Assembly (NCBI RefSeq): GCF_013409575.1
Contig: NZ_JACCCY010000001.1
Span: 186,001-250,000, forward strand
Reading direction: 5' to 3'
Length of the DNA: 64,000 nucleotides
Source of the DNA: Macellibacteroides fermentans
GTDB lineage: Bacteria; Bacteroidota; Bacteroidia; Bacteroidales; Tannerellaceae
Below, piece after piece: positions 37,005-45,621 of this stretch; position 1 is the first letter of the stretch; the number at the start of each line of letters is the position of its first letter. The notes under the pieces were generated by a model. It saw only the letters and a program-made list of their open reading frames with translations, made no database searches and was not told where the DNA came from. A program made the position numbers and the translations under genes.

Positions 37005-37457
37005 CTACTCTTCATGTTCAACGGCATCGTAACTTAACACAATTTTACGTGCAACATACGTTTCGTTTCCGGCCTTATCTGTGCAATAGACCATCAGGTG
37101 GTAGTTACCGGGAGTTGCATTTTCCGGGATAACAATTTCGTGATGATGTACCAGTGTATTTTTCAATCCCGAAACATCCCACGATTTCGAATAGGTGAAA
37201 TCTACGGTTTCGGATACAGCCTTTGTATGATTATGCCCATCAAAATTATTATGGATATCTACTTTGTATGATCTCAGTTCTGTATCGTCCGAGAGTTCCA
37301 TTTCAAAGTGCACCGCTGCACCTATTTTCAATGCATGACCATCTTCGGGTTCAATCAGATTGATTACCGGCTTTGAAACATCTTCCGAATCATTGGTACA
37401 AGCAGAGAACAATGTTGAAAACAGAAGAATAGCTGAAATATAAACTAACTTATTCAT
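37005..37457 (-). CDS. DUF4625 lipoprotein, histidine-rich
   Basis: 150-residue lipoprotein: lipobox FSAC with Cys20. An immunoglobulin-like DUF4625 domain follows, with histidine groups (HNNFDGHNH and a HHHE triplet). Its ATG overlaps the stop of the TonB receptor gene by 4 bp (ATGA), a sign of translational coupling. Probably a surface or periplasmic partner of that receptor, perhaps binding a metal; this is inferred from context and His content. Confidence 0.8.
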   Translation of the reverse strand: MNKLVYISAILLFSTLFSACTNDSEDVSKPVINLIEPEDGHALKIGAAVHFEMELSDDTELRSYKVDIHNNFDGHNHTKAVSETVDFTYSKSWDVSGLKNTLVHHHEIVIPENATPGNYHLMVYCTDKAGNETYVARKIVLSYDAVEHEE

Positions 37458-39607
37458 TTTAATAGAGTTTTAAAAGGGATTTTAATTAATAATTGGAAAT
37501 TTCGTCCCGGTTCGGGGATTTCAATTTTCCTGTAAAAACTTAAGTGATTATAATACCTGGTATCAAACAGATTATTGGCAGATATAGTGACTTCCAATTT
37601 GTTTTTCTTCCACGGTATTGAAAAGCTTGCCCCGGCATTGAATAACTGCGCCCCTGGAGTAGGATCTTCGTTTCTGGCTATGCGATTCTGAGCAGCAATA
37701 TATTCATGCTCCAGATAAAACCGCGTTTCCCCGGGGTGATACGATAGATTGGTGCGCACGGATGCCGGTGGCGAGAAGCTCAGGGCCGTATGAGCCTCGA
37801 GGTTGTAGGTGTAGACATATTCGCCCGAAACTGCAAGCGTCAGATCGTGAAGTATATCTACTTCTCCGGATATTTCACCCCCGGTAAACAGAGCCTCTAC
37901 TCCCGTATACCTGTAAATCTGACCGGCATGAGGCAGAATGGACCACTCTCCGGTTGGCTGGAGGTAAATGTAATTGGTAAACCAACTAACAAAAGGAGAC
38001 AATTCGAAACGAAACGAGTTGCCATGAAATGTATATCCCATATCCAACTGCCAGCCCTGTTCCGAATCCAATGTAGCATCGCCCTGTTCGTGTCTGAACG
38101 TGCCATGATGTACTCCGTTGGATGCAAGTTCGTTGGCTCCGGGCAAACGGAAACTCCGACCGATATTTATTTTTGCCGTATGTTTATCCGACGGTGTATA
38201 TACAACTCCAACGGATGCTGCATAGTTGGCAAAAGAACGATCTGTTTCAAAGCTTCGCTGTTTATAGAACCGGATCGTCTCCTCACTGTATCCTCTTTGT
38301 TGAAGGTAACTTTCCAGATAGATGTCTTCAAACGGCCTAATGTCTATATGTCCATAATCAAAGCGCACTCCACCGCTGAATGAAAGTACTCCTGTAGGAT
38401 TAAATGATGCCATGTAATAGGATCCGGCAGTCTCACGTTGATAACGAGGTAATAAAAAGCCGTACCCTCCTATTTCATTCTTTTGGTATTGTAAATCGAT
38501 GCCTCCGGTATGTTTCCAATTTTCATGCTGTAGAAAAGTCCACTTCACGGCGGAACTGAAGGTATTTAATGTAAACTGCAATTCCAGATCAGGATTGATT
38601 ACCGGCGCTTGTTGATTTCCATAGTGCGTATGGAAAAGACTCCGTTCTTCTCTGCGGTTATTCTGGTAACCAAGATTCCATTCTACAAGATTCTTACCCA
38701 GAGTAAGCTGTTGACGGAATTGAGCTTTAAAATGATTTACTTTACTGTAAGGGAGATCAATGTCTCGCGAGTTTCCATCATCTTCTACCCTCGAAGCATC
38801 CGGGATGCCATGTGCTCCGGGGAAAAAACCTACTTTCTGATAGGCATTACTCAGAAACAGCTGACCTTGATAGGTCAATTTACGGTAAGATACTGATGCC
38901 GAGGCATCTCTTTCAATACCTGCTGTATTCTTCATCCGTCTGTTATATATAGGTATCTGCCGGGTTAAATAGACAATCGAATCGGTTGGAACACGATAAT
39001 CGCCAAAATGTTGTTCGGTAAATCGTGTCTGAATATACCAGGAATCCTTCTTGATACCAAGCATAGCAGATCCTCCCAACAAGTTATTGTTGGTTTTACC
39101 TAACAGGTTTACCTCCCCAAACAATTGATTGTCTAAAGGTGGTGGCAACTGCTTTATTTCAAGCACTCCTCCCATTGCATCGCTTCCATACTGGAGCGAT
39201 GCCGGACCTTTACGGACTTCAACACGTTCTACATTGAAGGCATCAATTTCTAATCCATGGTCGGCCCCCCATTGCTGACCCTCCTGCCGAATTCCGTTCT
39301 CAGTTACTGCCACCCTGTTGAATCCCATACCTCTGATTACAGGTTTGGAAAATCCCGAACCTATATCCATGGACTGAATCCCGGGAAGCTTACCCAATGT
39401 CTGCATCAGGCTACCCGAATGAAATTCGCGCAGGAATTCTTGCCCTATCACTTCTACAGGTACTGCCTCTGCCCGGTTGCGGCCAGACATATAGTTATTT
39501 GTGACTACCACTTCGGGCAGACTAACCTTGAGTGAATCGGGATATAGCGCATAGGCGTTCGCAGAAATGCACAACGACAATACGCCCGAAATATATCCGA
39601 TACGCAT
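37454..39607 (-). CDS. TonB-dependent outer-membrane receptor, ZnuD-like
   Basis: 717 residues: signal peptide (ends NAYA-L), plug domain with a TonB-box-like LPEVVVT start, GSGFSKPVIRGMG, and QEGQQWGADHGLEID, which resembles ZnuD zinc receptors, then a 22-strand-type barrel ending LLIKIPFK. It lacks the CarboxypepD-reg domain of SusC proteins and no SusD follows, so it is a metal or cofactor receptor rather than a glycan importer. Zinc as the substrate is inference from the plug motif and His-rich neighbours. Confidence 0.88.
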   Translation of the reverse strand: MRIGYISGVLSLCISANAYALYPDSLKVSLPEVVVTNNYMSGRNRAEAVPVEVIGQEFLREFHSGSLMQTLGKLPGIQSMDIGSGFSKPVIRGMGFNRVAVTENGIRQEGQQWGADHGLEIDAFNVERVEVRKGPASLQYGSDAMGGVLEIKQLPPPLDNQLFGEVNLLGKTNNNLLGGSAMLGIKKDSWYIQTRFTEQHFGDYRVPTDSIVYLTRQIPIYNRRMKNTAGIERDASASVSYRKLTYQGQLFLSNAYQKVGFFPGAHGIPDASRVEDDGNSRDIDLPYSKVNHFKAQFRQQLTLGKNLVEWNLGYQNNRREERSLFHTHYGNQQAPVINPDLELQFTLNTFSSAVKWTFLQHENWKHTGGIDLQYQKNEIGGYGFLLPRYQRETAGSYYMASFNPTGVLSFSGGVRFDYGHIDIRPFEDIYLESYLQQRGYSEETIRFYKQRSFETDRSFANYAASVGVVYTPSDKHTAKINIGRSFRLPGANELASNGVHHGTFRHEQGDATLDSEQGWQLDMGYTFHGNSFRFELSPFVSWFTNYIYLQPTGEWSILPHAGQIYRYTGVEALFTGGEISGEVDILHDLTLAVSGEYVYTYNLEAHTALSFSPPASVRTNLSYHPGETRFYLEHEYIAAQNRIARNEDPTPGAQLFNAGASFSIPWKKNKLEVTISANNLFDTRYYNHLSFYRKIEIPEPGRNFQLLIKIPFKTLLK

Positions 39608-39647
39608 AAACTTATTTTATTAGATAATTATAGATAAAGATATTTAC

Positions 39648-39965
39648 CTATAAAACAGGAGGGGCACGCAGATAATAGCAGAAAGGCTCTGCAAAGGATC
39701 CTTTGCAAAGATAAACAGCTTGATTAATTTTTGTATAGGTTCGGTAAAGATCTAGGTGGAAGATTACCGGTTCTTCGAAAGGCAAAAGATGGAACTGACA
39801 AATGGAACAGTCGTCGGGAGCAGATTCTTCGTGATGATTTTCGCAGGTACCCGTATCGCAGGACTTATGATGGTGAAATTCTTTCACAAAGCCCAACGGT
39901 GCTATTGAAAACATCAATAACCACGCAAAGAGAATCTGTTTTGTAACCTTTCTTTTCATCAACAT
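39648..39965 (-). CDS. small Cys/His-rich membrane protein
   Basis: 105 residues: an N-terminal hydrophobic segment or uncleaved signal, then a dense metal-ligand block (HHH, two spaced Cys, HH, then a CSIC pair within residues about 31-60). Not a family I can name with certainty; similar short proteins lie upstream of TonB receptors in Bacteroidetes (my recollection). First gene of the cassette, 40 bp from the receptor. A metal-binding role is likely. Confidence 0.65.
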   Translation of the reverse strand: MLMKRKVTKQILFAWLLMFSIAPLGFVKEFHHHKSCDTGTCENHHEESAPDDCSICQFHLLPFEEPVIFHLDLYRTYTKINQAVYLCKGSFAEPFCYYLRAPPVL

Positions 39966-40023
39966 CCGTTCAGTTCACAACTCCTATAACCAAAATGGTT
40001 CGCAGATTGTTCAGCCCGGAACA

Positions 40024-40075
40024 AATAAAAAAACCTGTACCTTCGTGATCAACTATCACATAAAAGTACAGGTTC
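40024..40075 (-). terminator. terminator after phoH
   Basis: Stem AACCTGTAC / GTACAGGTT with an inner GTGAT / ATCAC hairpin; on the minus strand it is followed by a run of T (40025-40031). Confidence 0.8.
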
Positions 40076-40086
40076 TTTCTGGTAAT

Positions 40087-41412
40087 TTATAATAAATTGG
40101 ATGCCAATTCGGACAATTCGCTGCGTTCACCCTTTATTAAATTAATATGGGCAAATAACTCCTGACCTTTCATCTTGTCTACCATATAGGCTAATCCGTT
40201 ACTCTGGGCATCAAGATATGGAGAGTCAATCTGCTGAATATCACCCGTAAATACCATGCGGGTTCCCTCGCCGGCACGTGTTATGATCGTCTTCACTTCG
40301 TGAGGTGTAAGATTCTGTGCTTCATCTATGATGCAGAAAGTCTCGGATAGACTTCGTCCACGAATGAATGCAAGCGCTTCTATCACCAGCTGATTGTTTT
40401 TTTGTAAATCCTCAATCCGCCTTATGTCCGGACTGCCAGGAGTTAATTGCGCCTTAATTACATTCAGATTGTCAAATAAGGGTTGCATGTACGGCGCTAT
40501 TTTTTGCTTCTCGTCGCCAGGCAGAAAGCCAAGATCTTTATTTGCCAAAGCCACAATTGGGCGCGCAAGTAAGATTTGTTTGAACATATCCGCTTGCTTG
40601 AGAGCAGAAGCCAGGGCAAGCAAGGTTTTCCCGGTTCCCGCTTTACCGGTCAGCGCCACAAGTTTAATATTGGGATCATTCAGTATTTCAAGGGCAAAAC
40701 TTTGCTCGGCGTTCCGGGGTACTATCCCATAACTGGGCGTTTTATCCACCTTCTTTATCTTTTCGGTATAAGGATTATAACGTGCTAATACAGAGTTTCG
40801 TACACTCCTCAATATAAAGCAGTCGTTTGGCTCAAGTGTAACCTTGAAATCCAATAAGTCAGCATTAACACCCTCTGGAGTCGCATAAATCTTGTCTATC
40901 AAATCAGGATCGACATTTTCATACACTTCCTGAGCACGTTCAAAGATATCTACATTTACAACCTTGTCAGTAATATAATCCTCTACTTCAATACCTAACG
41001 AACGCCCTTTCATACGCAGGTTCACATCCTTGGTAACGAGAATGGTACGTACTTTGGGATTCTTCTCCGCAATGAATAAAGTGCTGGACAGGATTCGGTG
41101 GTCGGGTGTTTTTTCCGGAAACGACAAGGCAATTTTCTCTTGATATTTGTCGCCTGTAACGATATAGAGTGTTCCTTTACCCGGACCCAGAGAAGCTCCT
41201 TTAAGAAAAAGGTCGTTGCTTGTAAGTAAATCCAGTTCGCGTACAAACTCACGGGCGTTATAATTAATTTGGTCGCTTCCCTTTTTAAACTTATCAAGCT
41301 CTTCAAGTACAACAATGGGCAGATAAATATCATTTTCCTGAAAGTTCTCAATACACTTGTAATCGTGCAGGATAACATTGGTATCAAGCACAAAATTCTT
41401 CTTTGCTCCCAT
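40087..41412 (-). CDS. phoH: PIN-PhoH family ATPase (PhoH2/YlaK type)
   Basis: 441 residues: PIN nuclease domain (about 1-140; FVLDTNVILHD start with the first acidic residue), linker, then the PhoH P-loop domain (Walker A TGKAGTGKT; Walker B IIDEAQNLTP). In the family, PIN-PhoH fusions are reported as RNA helicase-nucleases. A promoter box TATTTTTG lies at 41458-41465 on the minus strand. Monocistronic. Confidence 0.88.
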   Translation of the reverse strand: MGAKKNFVLDTNVILHDYKCIENFQENDIYLPIVVLEELDKFKKGSDQINYNAREFVRELDLLTSNDLFLKGASLGPGKGTLYIVTGDKYQEKIALSFPEKTPDHRILSSTLFIAEKNPKVRTILVTKDVNLRMKGRSLGIEVEDYITDKVVNVDIFERAQEVYENVDPDLIDKIYATPEGVNADLLDFKVTLEPNDCFILRSVRNSVLARYNPYTEKIKKVDKTPSYGIVPRNAEQSFALEILNDPNIKLVALTGKAGTGKTLLALASALKQADMFKQILLARPIVALANKDLGFLPGDEKQKIAPYMQPLFDNLNVIKAQLTPGSPDIRRIEDLQKNNQLVIEALAFIRGRSLSETFCIIDEAQNLTPHEVKTIITRAGEGTRMVFTGDIQQIDSPYLDAQSNGLAYMVDKMKGQELFAHINLIKGERSELSELASNLL

Positions 41413-41457
41413 GATCTTTCTGTTTAATGATTAAATAATAGTATGTTTATCTAACAA

Positions 41458-41465
41458 CAAAAATA
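41458..41465 (-). promoter_or_regulatory. -7 box of the phoH promoter
   Basis: TATTTTTG on the minus strand, 46 bp before the phoH start. Confidence 0.45.
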
Positions 41466-41635
41466 AACAATTAGTTTGTCTGATGATAATATATTACAGT
41501 TAAAATAACTTGTTTAAAAACAGTTTTTGATGGATTGGAACAGCTGTGCAAATGTTTTTCTGACATTTTTGAGCTTTTGACCTAATTATACTATGATTAT
41601 TCTTGAGAGAACAATCGTATTCCTTCATTTTTATT

Positions 41636-41643
41636 TAAATTTG
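41636..41643 (+). promoter_or_regulatory. -7 box of the folC promoter
   Basis: TAAATTTG, 20 bp before the folC start; no clear -33 partner. Confidence 0.5.
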
Positions 41644-41662
41644 CATTTTATATAAAAAAAGA

Positions 41663-42970
41663 ATGATGACTTACGAAGAAACATTGCACTATCTATATAC
41701 ACGTGTACCTGTTTTCCAACATAGCGGAGCGTCTGCTTACAAACCAGGGTTAGGCACCAGCCTAAGTCTGGATAAATATTTGGCTTATCCTCATAAAGCA
41801 TATAAGACTATTCATGTGGCAGGAACGAATGGCAAAGGCTCTACCTCTCATTTGCTGGCTGCTGTTTTACAAAAATCCGGATACAAGGTTGGGCTGTACA
41901 CGTCTCCGCACCTGGTAGATTTCCGTGAGCGAATCCGTGTTGACGGGAAGATGATCGATAAACAATATGTAGTCGATTTTATCGAAAAGCACAGAAGTTA
42001 TTTTGAAACATTGTCACCTTCATTTTTTGAACTGACAATGAGCATGGCTTTCGATTATTTCAGAAGTCAGGCTGTTGATGTGGCTGTTATCGAAGTTGGA
42101 CTTGGCGGACGTTTGGATAGTACAAATATCATTGATCCTGATCTTTGCGTTATTACTAACATAAGCAAAGATCATGTACAGTTTCTGGGAGATACCCTGG
42201 AGCAGATTGCCTACGAAAAGGCAGGCATAATAAAAGAGGGAATTCCTGTAATTGTAGGCGAAGCCGGAATAGAGAGAGTGAAGGATGTATTTGTTTCAAA
42301 AGCCGGTGCTGAGAATGCGCCCATACGCTTTGCAGAGCAATCAGGCGTAATTCGCTCTTCGGCTATATCCGACAACGGCCATTGGGTATATGATACCACT
42401 GATTATGGTACAATTGAAGGCGAATTAGGAGGTGTTGTTCAGGAAAAGAACACATGTACTGTCCTCACAGCAATCAGAGAGCTTCTTTCGTTAGGATATA
42501 AAATTACTCCACAAGCGGTAAAGACAGGGTTTGCTCAGGTAACCGGACTTACAGGATTAATGGGGCGATGGCAGATTATCCAGAGAGATCCGCTTATAAT
42601 TTGTGACACAGGGCATAATGTGGGAGGCTGGGAATATCTCTCCAAACAATTGGATCAAACGCCCTGCCATGCCCTGCATATAGTTATTGGTATGGTAAAC
42701 GACAAAGATATACACGGAGTTTTAAAATTACTTCCTAAAAAAGCTATTTATTATTTTACCAATGCTTCGGTCGAAAGAGCTCTTCCAGCAGAGGAGTTTG
42801 CTTTGCAGGCAAGCGAACATGGTCTTAAAGGGACAATTCATTCATCAGTTGCTTTGGCCATTGAGGCGGCTAAGAATGCAGCTGAACCTAATGATTGTAT
42901 TTTTATAGGCGGTAGTACATTTATTGTTTCGGATGCATTGATTGCTTTAAAACTTGATATTTACAACTAG
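41663..42970 (+). CDS. folC: dihydrofolate/folylpolyglutamate synthase FolC
   Basis: Mur-ligase-family enzyme that adds glutamate to dihydropteroate and folates. 435 residues; P-loop GTNGKGST (about 52-59), SPHLVDFRERI, VIEVGLGGRLDSTN, and ISKDHVQFLG. Two ATGs in a row open the frame; either can serve. The MFS gene follows after 11 bp, so they share an mRNA. Confidence 0.93.
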   Translation: MMTYEETLHYLYTRVPVFQHSGASAYKPGLGTSLSLDKYLAYPHKAYKTIHVAGTNGKGSTSHLLAAVLQKSGYKVGLYTSPHLVDFRERIRVDGKMIDKQYVVDFIEKHRSYFETLSPSFFELTMSMAFDYFRSQAVDVAVIEVGLGGRLDSTNIIDPDLCVITNISKDHVQFLGDTLEQIAYEKAGIIKEGIPVIVGEAGIERVKDVFVSKAGAENAPIRFAEQSGVIRSSAISDNGHWVYDTTDYGTIEGELGGVVQEKNTCTVLTAIRELLSLGYKITPQAVKTGFAQVTGLTGLMGRWQIIQRDPLIICDTGHNVGGWEYLSKQLDQTPCHALHIVIGMVNDKDIHGVLKLLPKKAIYYFTNASVERALPAEEFALQASEHGLKGTIHSSVALAIEAAKNAAEPNDCIFIGGSTFIVSDALIALKLDIYN

Positions 42971-42981
42971 AAATAAAACAA

Positions 42982-44334
42982 ATGACTGAAAAAATTCAAA
43001 AGAAGCTGAGTGACTCGAAAGGTGCTCGCTGGGCTGCGCTAGCGGTAGTGGCCTTCACCATGTTGTGTGGTTATTTTCTGACCGATGTTATGTCGCCGTT
43101 AAAACCAATGCTCGAATCGGAATTGCTTTGGAGCAGTACCGATTACGGTATTTTTACGAGTGCCTACGGCTGGTTTAATGTGTTTTTGCTGATGCTTATC
43201 TTCGGAGGAATGATCCTGGACAAGATGGGGGTTCGCTTTACCGGATTTAATGCTTGTCTACTTATGTTGGTTGGATGTGGTATCAAGTATTATGCTATTT
43301 CCGATTACTTCGCCATGGATGGCCTGATTATCCTGGGAATGAAAGCGCAGGTCGCTATTGCTGCTTTTGGATATGCCATATTTGGTGTAGGAGTTGAAAT
43401 TGCAGGGATTACCGTTTCAAAGATTATTGTGAAATGGTTTAAAGGTAAGGAACTGGCGCTTGCAATGGGTCTCGAAATGGCCACTGCCCGTATTGGAACC
43501 ATGCTGGCTATGTCTGTATCTGTTCCTTTTGCTAAATATTTTAATAGTGTATCTGCTCCTATTCTTTTATGTTTCATCATGCTTTGTATCGGCCTTATCG
43601 CCTTTATCGTCTATATTTTTATGGATCGCAAGCTTGATGCCTCGCTTACTGATGCCGACAAAGATGCTGAAGAGCCGTTCAGAGTTAAAGATATTTTCTT
43701 AATTATTACGAATAAGGGTTTTTGGTTGATAGCATTACTTTGTGTTCTGTTTTATTCGGCTGTTTTCCCATTCCTTAAATATGCAACCGATTTGATGGTT
43801 AATAAATATGCCGTTGATCCCGAACTTGCAGGTATTATTCCCAGTCTGCTTCCTTTAGGTACATTGTTCCTTACTCCTTTCTTTGGAAACTTGTACGACC
43901 GTAAGGGTAAAGGTGCCACAATTATGATTATCGGAGCCTGTATGTTGATTGGGGTCCATTTGTTGTTTGCTCTTCCTTTGCTTAACCAATGGTGGTTTGC
44001 AACAATTATAATGATTATTTTGGGTGTGGCTTTCTCTCTTGTACCTTCGGCGATGTGGCCATCAGTTCCTAAAATTATTCCTGAAAATCAACTGGGAACT
44101 GCTTATGCCCTAATCTTCTGGGTTCAGAACTGGGGATTAATGGGTGTTCCTGCATTGATTGGCTGGGTATTAGACCGTTACTGCAAACTGGAAGGCGACG
44201 GACCCGCATACGATTATACTCTTCCCATGATTATTTTTACAGGATTTGGTGTTTTAGCCCTGGTAGTTGCACTGATGCTTAAGGCAGAAGACAAGAAAAA
44301 AGGGTATGGACTTGAAAAACCGAATATCAAATAA
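42982..44334 (+). CDS. major facilitator superfamily transporter
   Basis: 450 residues with about 12 hydrophobic segments and an MFS loop 2-3 motif (GMILDKMGVRFTG). The second half repeats the pattern (GNLYDRKGKG). The substrate cannot be told from sequence. Being 11 bp after folC suggests, but does not prove, a link to folate or a related metabolite. Ends in a strong terminator. Confidence 0.85.
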   Translation: MTEKIQKKLSDSKGARWAALAVVAFTMLCGYFLTDVMSPLKPMLESELLWSSTDYGIFTSAYGWFNVFLLMLIFGGMILDKMGVRFTGFNACLLMLVGCGIKYYAISDYFAMDGLIILGMKAQVAIAAFGYAIFGVGVEIAGITVSKIIVKWFKGKELALAMGLEMATARIGTMLAMSVSVPFAKYFNSVSAPILLCFIMLCIGLIAFIVYIFMDRKLDASLTDADKDAEEPFRVKDIFLIITNKGFWLIALLCVLFYSAVFPFLKYATDLMVNKYAVDPELAGIIPSLLPLGTLFLTPFFGNLYDRKGKGATIMIIGACMLIGVHLLFALPLLNQWWFATIIMIILGVAFSLVPSAMWPSVPKIIPENQLGTAYALIFWVQNWGLMGVPALIGWVLDRYCKLEGDGPAYDYTLPMIIFTGFGVLALVVALMLKAEDKKKGYGLEKPNIK

Positions 44335-44361
44335 TAGCACATCAAGTGTTAATTATAACAG

Positions 44362-44391
44362 AGGGGATATCATTAGGTATCCCCTTTTTTT
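44362..44391 (+). terminator. terminator of folC-MFS operon
   Basis: 8-bp stem AGGGGATA / TATCCCCT, 8-nt loop, T7. The T-tract ends in TTTG, which is the -33 box of the corA promoter. Confidence 0.85.
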
Positions 44392-44419
44392 GTAATCTGG
44401 TTTAATTAACCTACCTTTG
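44389..44419 (+). promoter_or_regulatory. corA promoter overlapping the upstream terminator
   Basis: TTTG (44389-44392), 19 nt, TACCTTTG (44412-44419). Implies an mRNA leader of about 115 nt before corA. Confidence 0.75.
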
Positions 44420-44445
44420 CACCCGATAAAATCAATCATTAAATT

Positions 44446-44484
44446 ATGGATGACAGTATCCCGCTTGAGGTAAATAAAAAGTAA
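44446..44484 (+). CDS. possible 12-codon leader peptide upstream of corA
   Basis: ATG..TAA encoding MDDSIPLEVNKK inside the corA mRNA leader, followed by a GGCAG / CTGCC hairpin (44489-44518). It has the position and size of a regulatory leader peptide, but a chance short frame is quite possible. Confidence 0.3.
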   Translation: MDDSIPLEVNKK

Positions 44485-44529
44485 TCTGGCAGAAGTAGAA
44501 GCATTATTCCACCCTGCCGTAATAAAACG

Positions 44530-44537
44530 AAAGGAGG
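44530..44537 (+). promoter_or_regulatory. strong Shine-Dalgarno of corA
   Basis: AAAGGAGG, 5 nt before the ATG. Such a complete site is unusual here: the other genes in the window generally lack one. Confidence 0.7.
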
Positions 44538-44542
44538 CAATA

Positions 44543-45469
44543 ATGAAAAAATTTCTTCATTGCGAAGCCGGTTATATGGAAATTGACCAGTGGCTTCCCA
44601 ATTGCTGGGTAAATGTTGAATGTCCTACTCAAGACGACATCAACTACCTTACAAACGAACTACACGTACCTGAATCATTCTTATCCGATATTGAAGATAC
44701 CGACGAACGTCCACGTATTGAATACGAAGGGCGATGGTTATTAACTATTTTACGTATTCCCGTACAAAGCACAGAACAAGGTATACCATTCACAACCGTG
44801 CCGATCGGCATGATTACCAATGGAGAGATTATTGTTTCTGTTTGTTATTATAAATCCGAATTAATTGACGATTTTATTCGTTATACCCGTCGTAAAGAAC
44901 TTGTAATCCGAACCAAATTCGATTTAATATTACGTATTATTCATTCGTCGGCCGTGTGGTTCCTTAAATACCTTAAGCAGGTTAACAATGAGGTAAGAAT
45001 GGCCGAAAAAGAATTGGAAAAAAGCATTCGAAATGAAGATCTTCTTCGTTTGATGAAACTAGAGAAGAGTATGGTTTATTTCAACACGTCAATTCGTGGT
45101 AATGAAGTGATGCTTACCAAACTGCAGAGTATTTTCCAGGGGCCCGATTACGTTGACAAAGAATTACTTGAAGATGTGGAAACAGAGTTGAGGCAGGCTC
45201 ATATTACGGTGAATATCTATAGTGATATTCTAACGGGAACCATGAATGCATTTGCTTCTATTATCACGAACAACGTGAACACCATCATGAAACGAATGAC
45301 CTCTATTTCCATATTGTTGATGGTGCCAACCTTAATTGCAAGTTTTTACGGAATGAATGTTATTACCTATGCAGAAGATTTACGTTTTGGATTTATAGGA
45401 ATAATTCTTTTGGCTCTTGCGTTATCTGCAGCCGCATTTATTATATTCAGAAAAATACGTTGGTTCTGA
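44543..45469 (+). CDS. corA: CorA-family magnesium/divalent cation channel
   Basis: 308 residues: a large soluble alpha/beta domain, a long helix, and two C-terminal membrane helices. The first helix ends in the signature GMN (Gly270-Met271-Asn272). The second lies at about 278-302 with a basic tail. Imports Mg2+ as a pentamer in the inner membrane (family knowledge). The start is fixed by the strong AAAGGAGG site; the upstream frame is closed by a stop at 44483. Confidence 0.92.
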   Translation: MKKFLHCEAGYMEIDQWLPNCWVNVECPTQDDINYLTNELHVPESFLSDIEDTDERPRIEYEGRWLLTILRIPVQSTEQGIPFTTVPIGMITNGEIIVSVCYYKSELIDDFIRYTRRKELVIRTKFDLILRIIHSSAVWFLKYLKQVNNEVRMAEKELEKSIRNEDLLRLMKLEKSMVYFNTSIRGNEVMLTKLQSIFQGPDYVDKELLEDVETELRQAHITVNIYSDILTGTMNAFASIITNNVNTIMKRMTSISILLMVPTLIASFYGMNVITYAEDLRFGFIGIILLALALSAAAFIIFRKIRWF

Positions 45470-45574
45470 TTTTATATAATATAATTTATATCTCCGGCCC
45501 TATACCTATGATGGTAGCTGTGGCAAAAATCTTTGAAAAATAGTATCGACTACAGACTGTCGGTTTTATAAAAT

Positions 45575-45610
45575 AAAAAAGGTGACTCAAGTAATTGAGT
45601 CACCCTTTTT
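45575..45610. terminator. bidirectional terminator between corA and proS
   Basis: Perfect 10-bp stem GGTGACTCAA / TTGAGTCACC, 4-nt loop, A- and T-tracts on the two sides. Confidence 0.9.
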
Positions 45611-45621
45611 ATTTAAAGTTA

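Noticed and set aside
37790-38383. 197-codon open frame antisense to the TonB receptor
   Set aside because: Inside a clear receptor gene; no domain or start signal.
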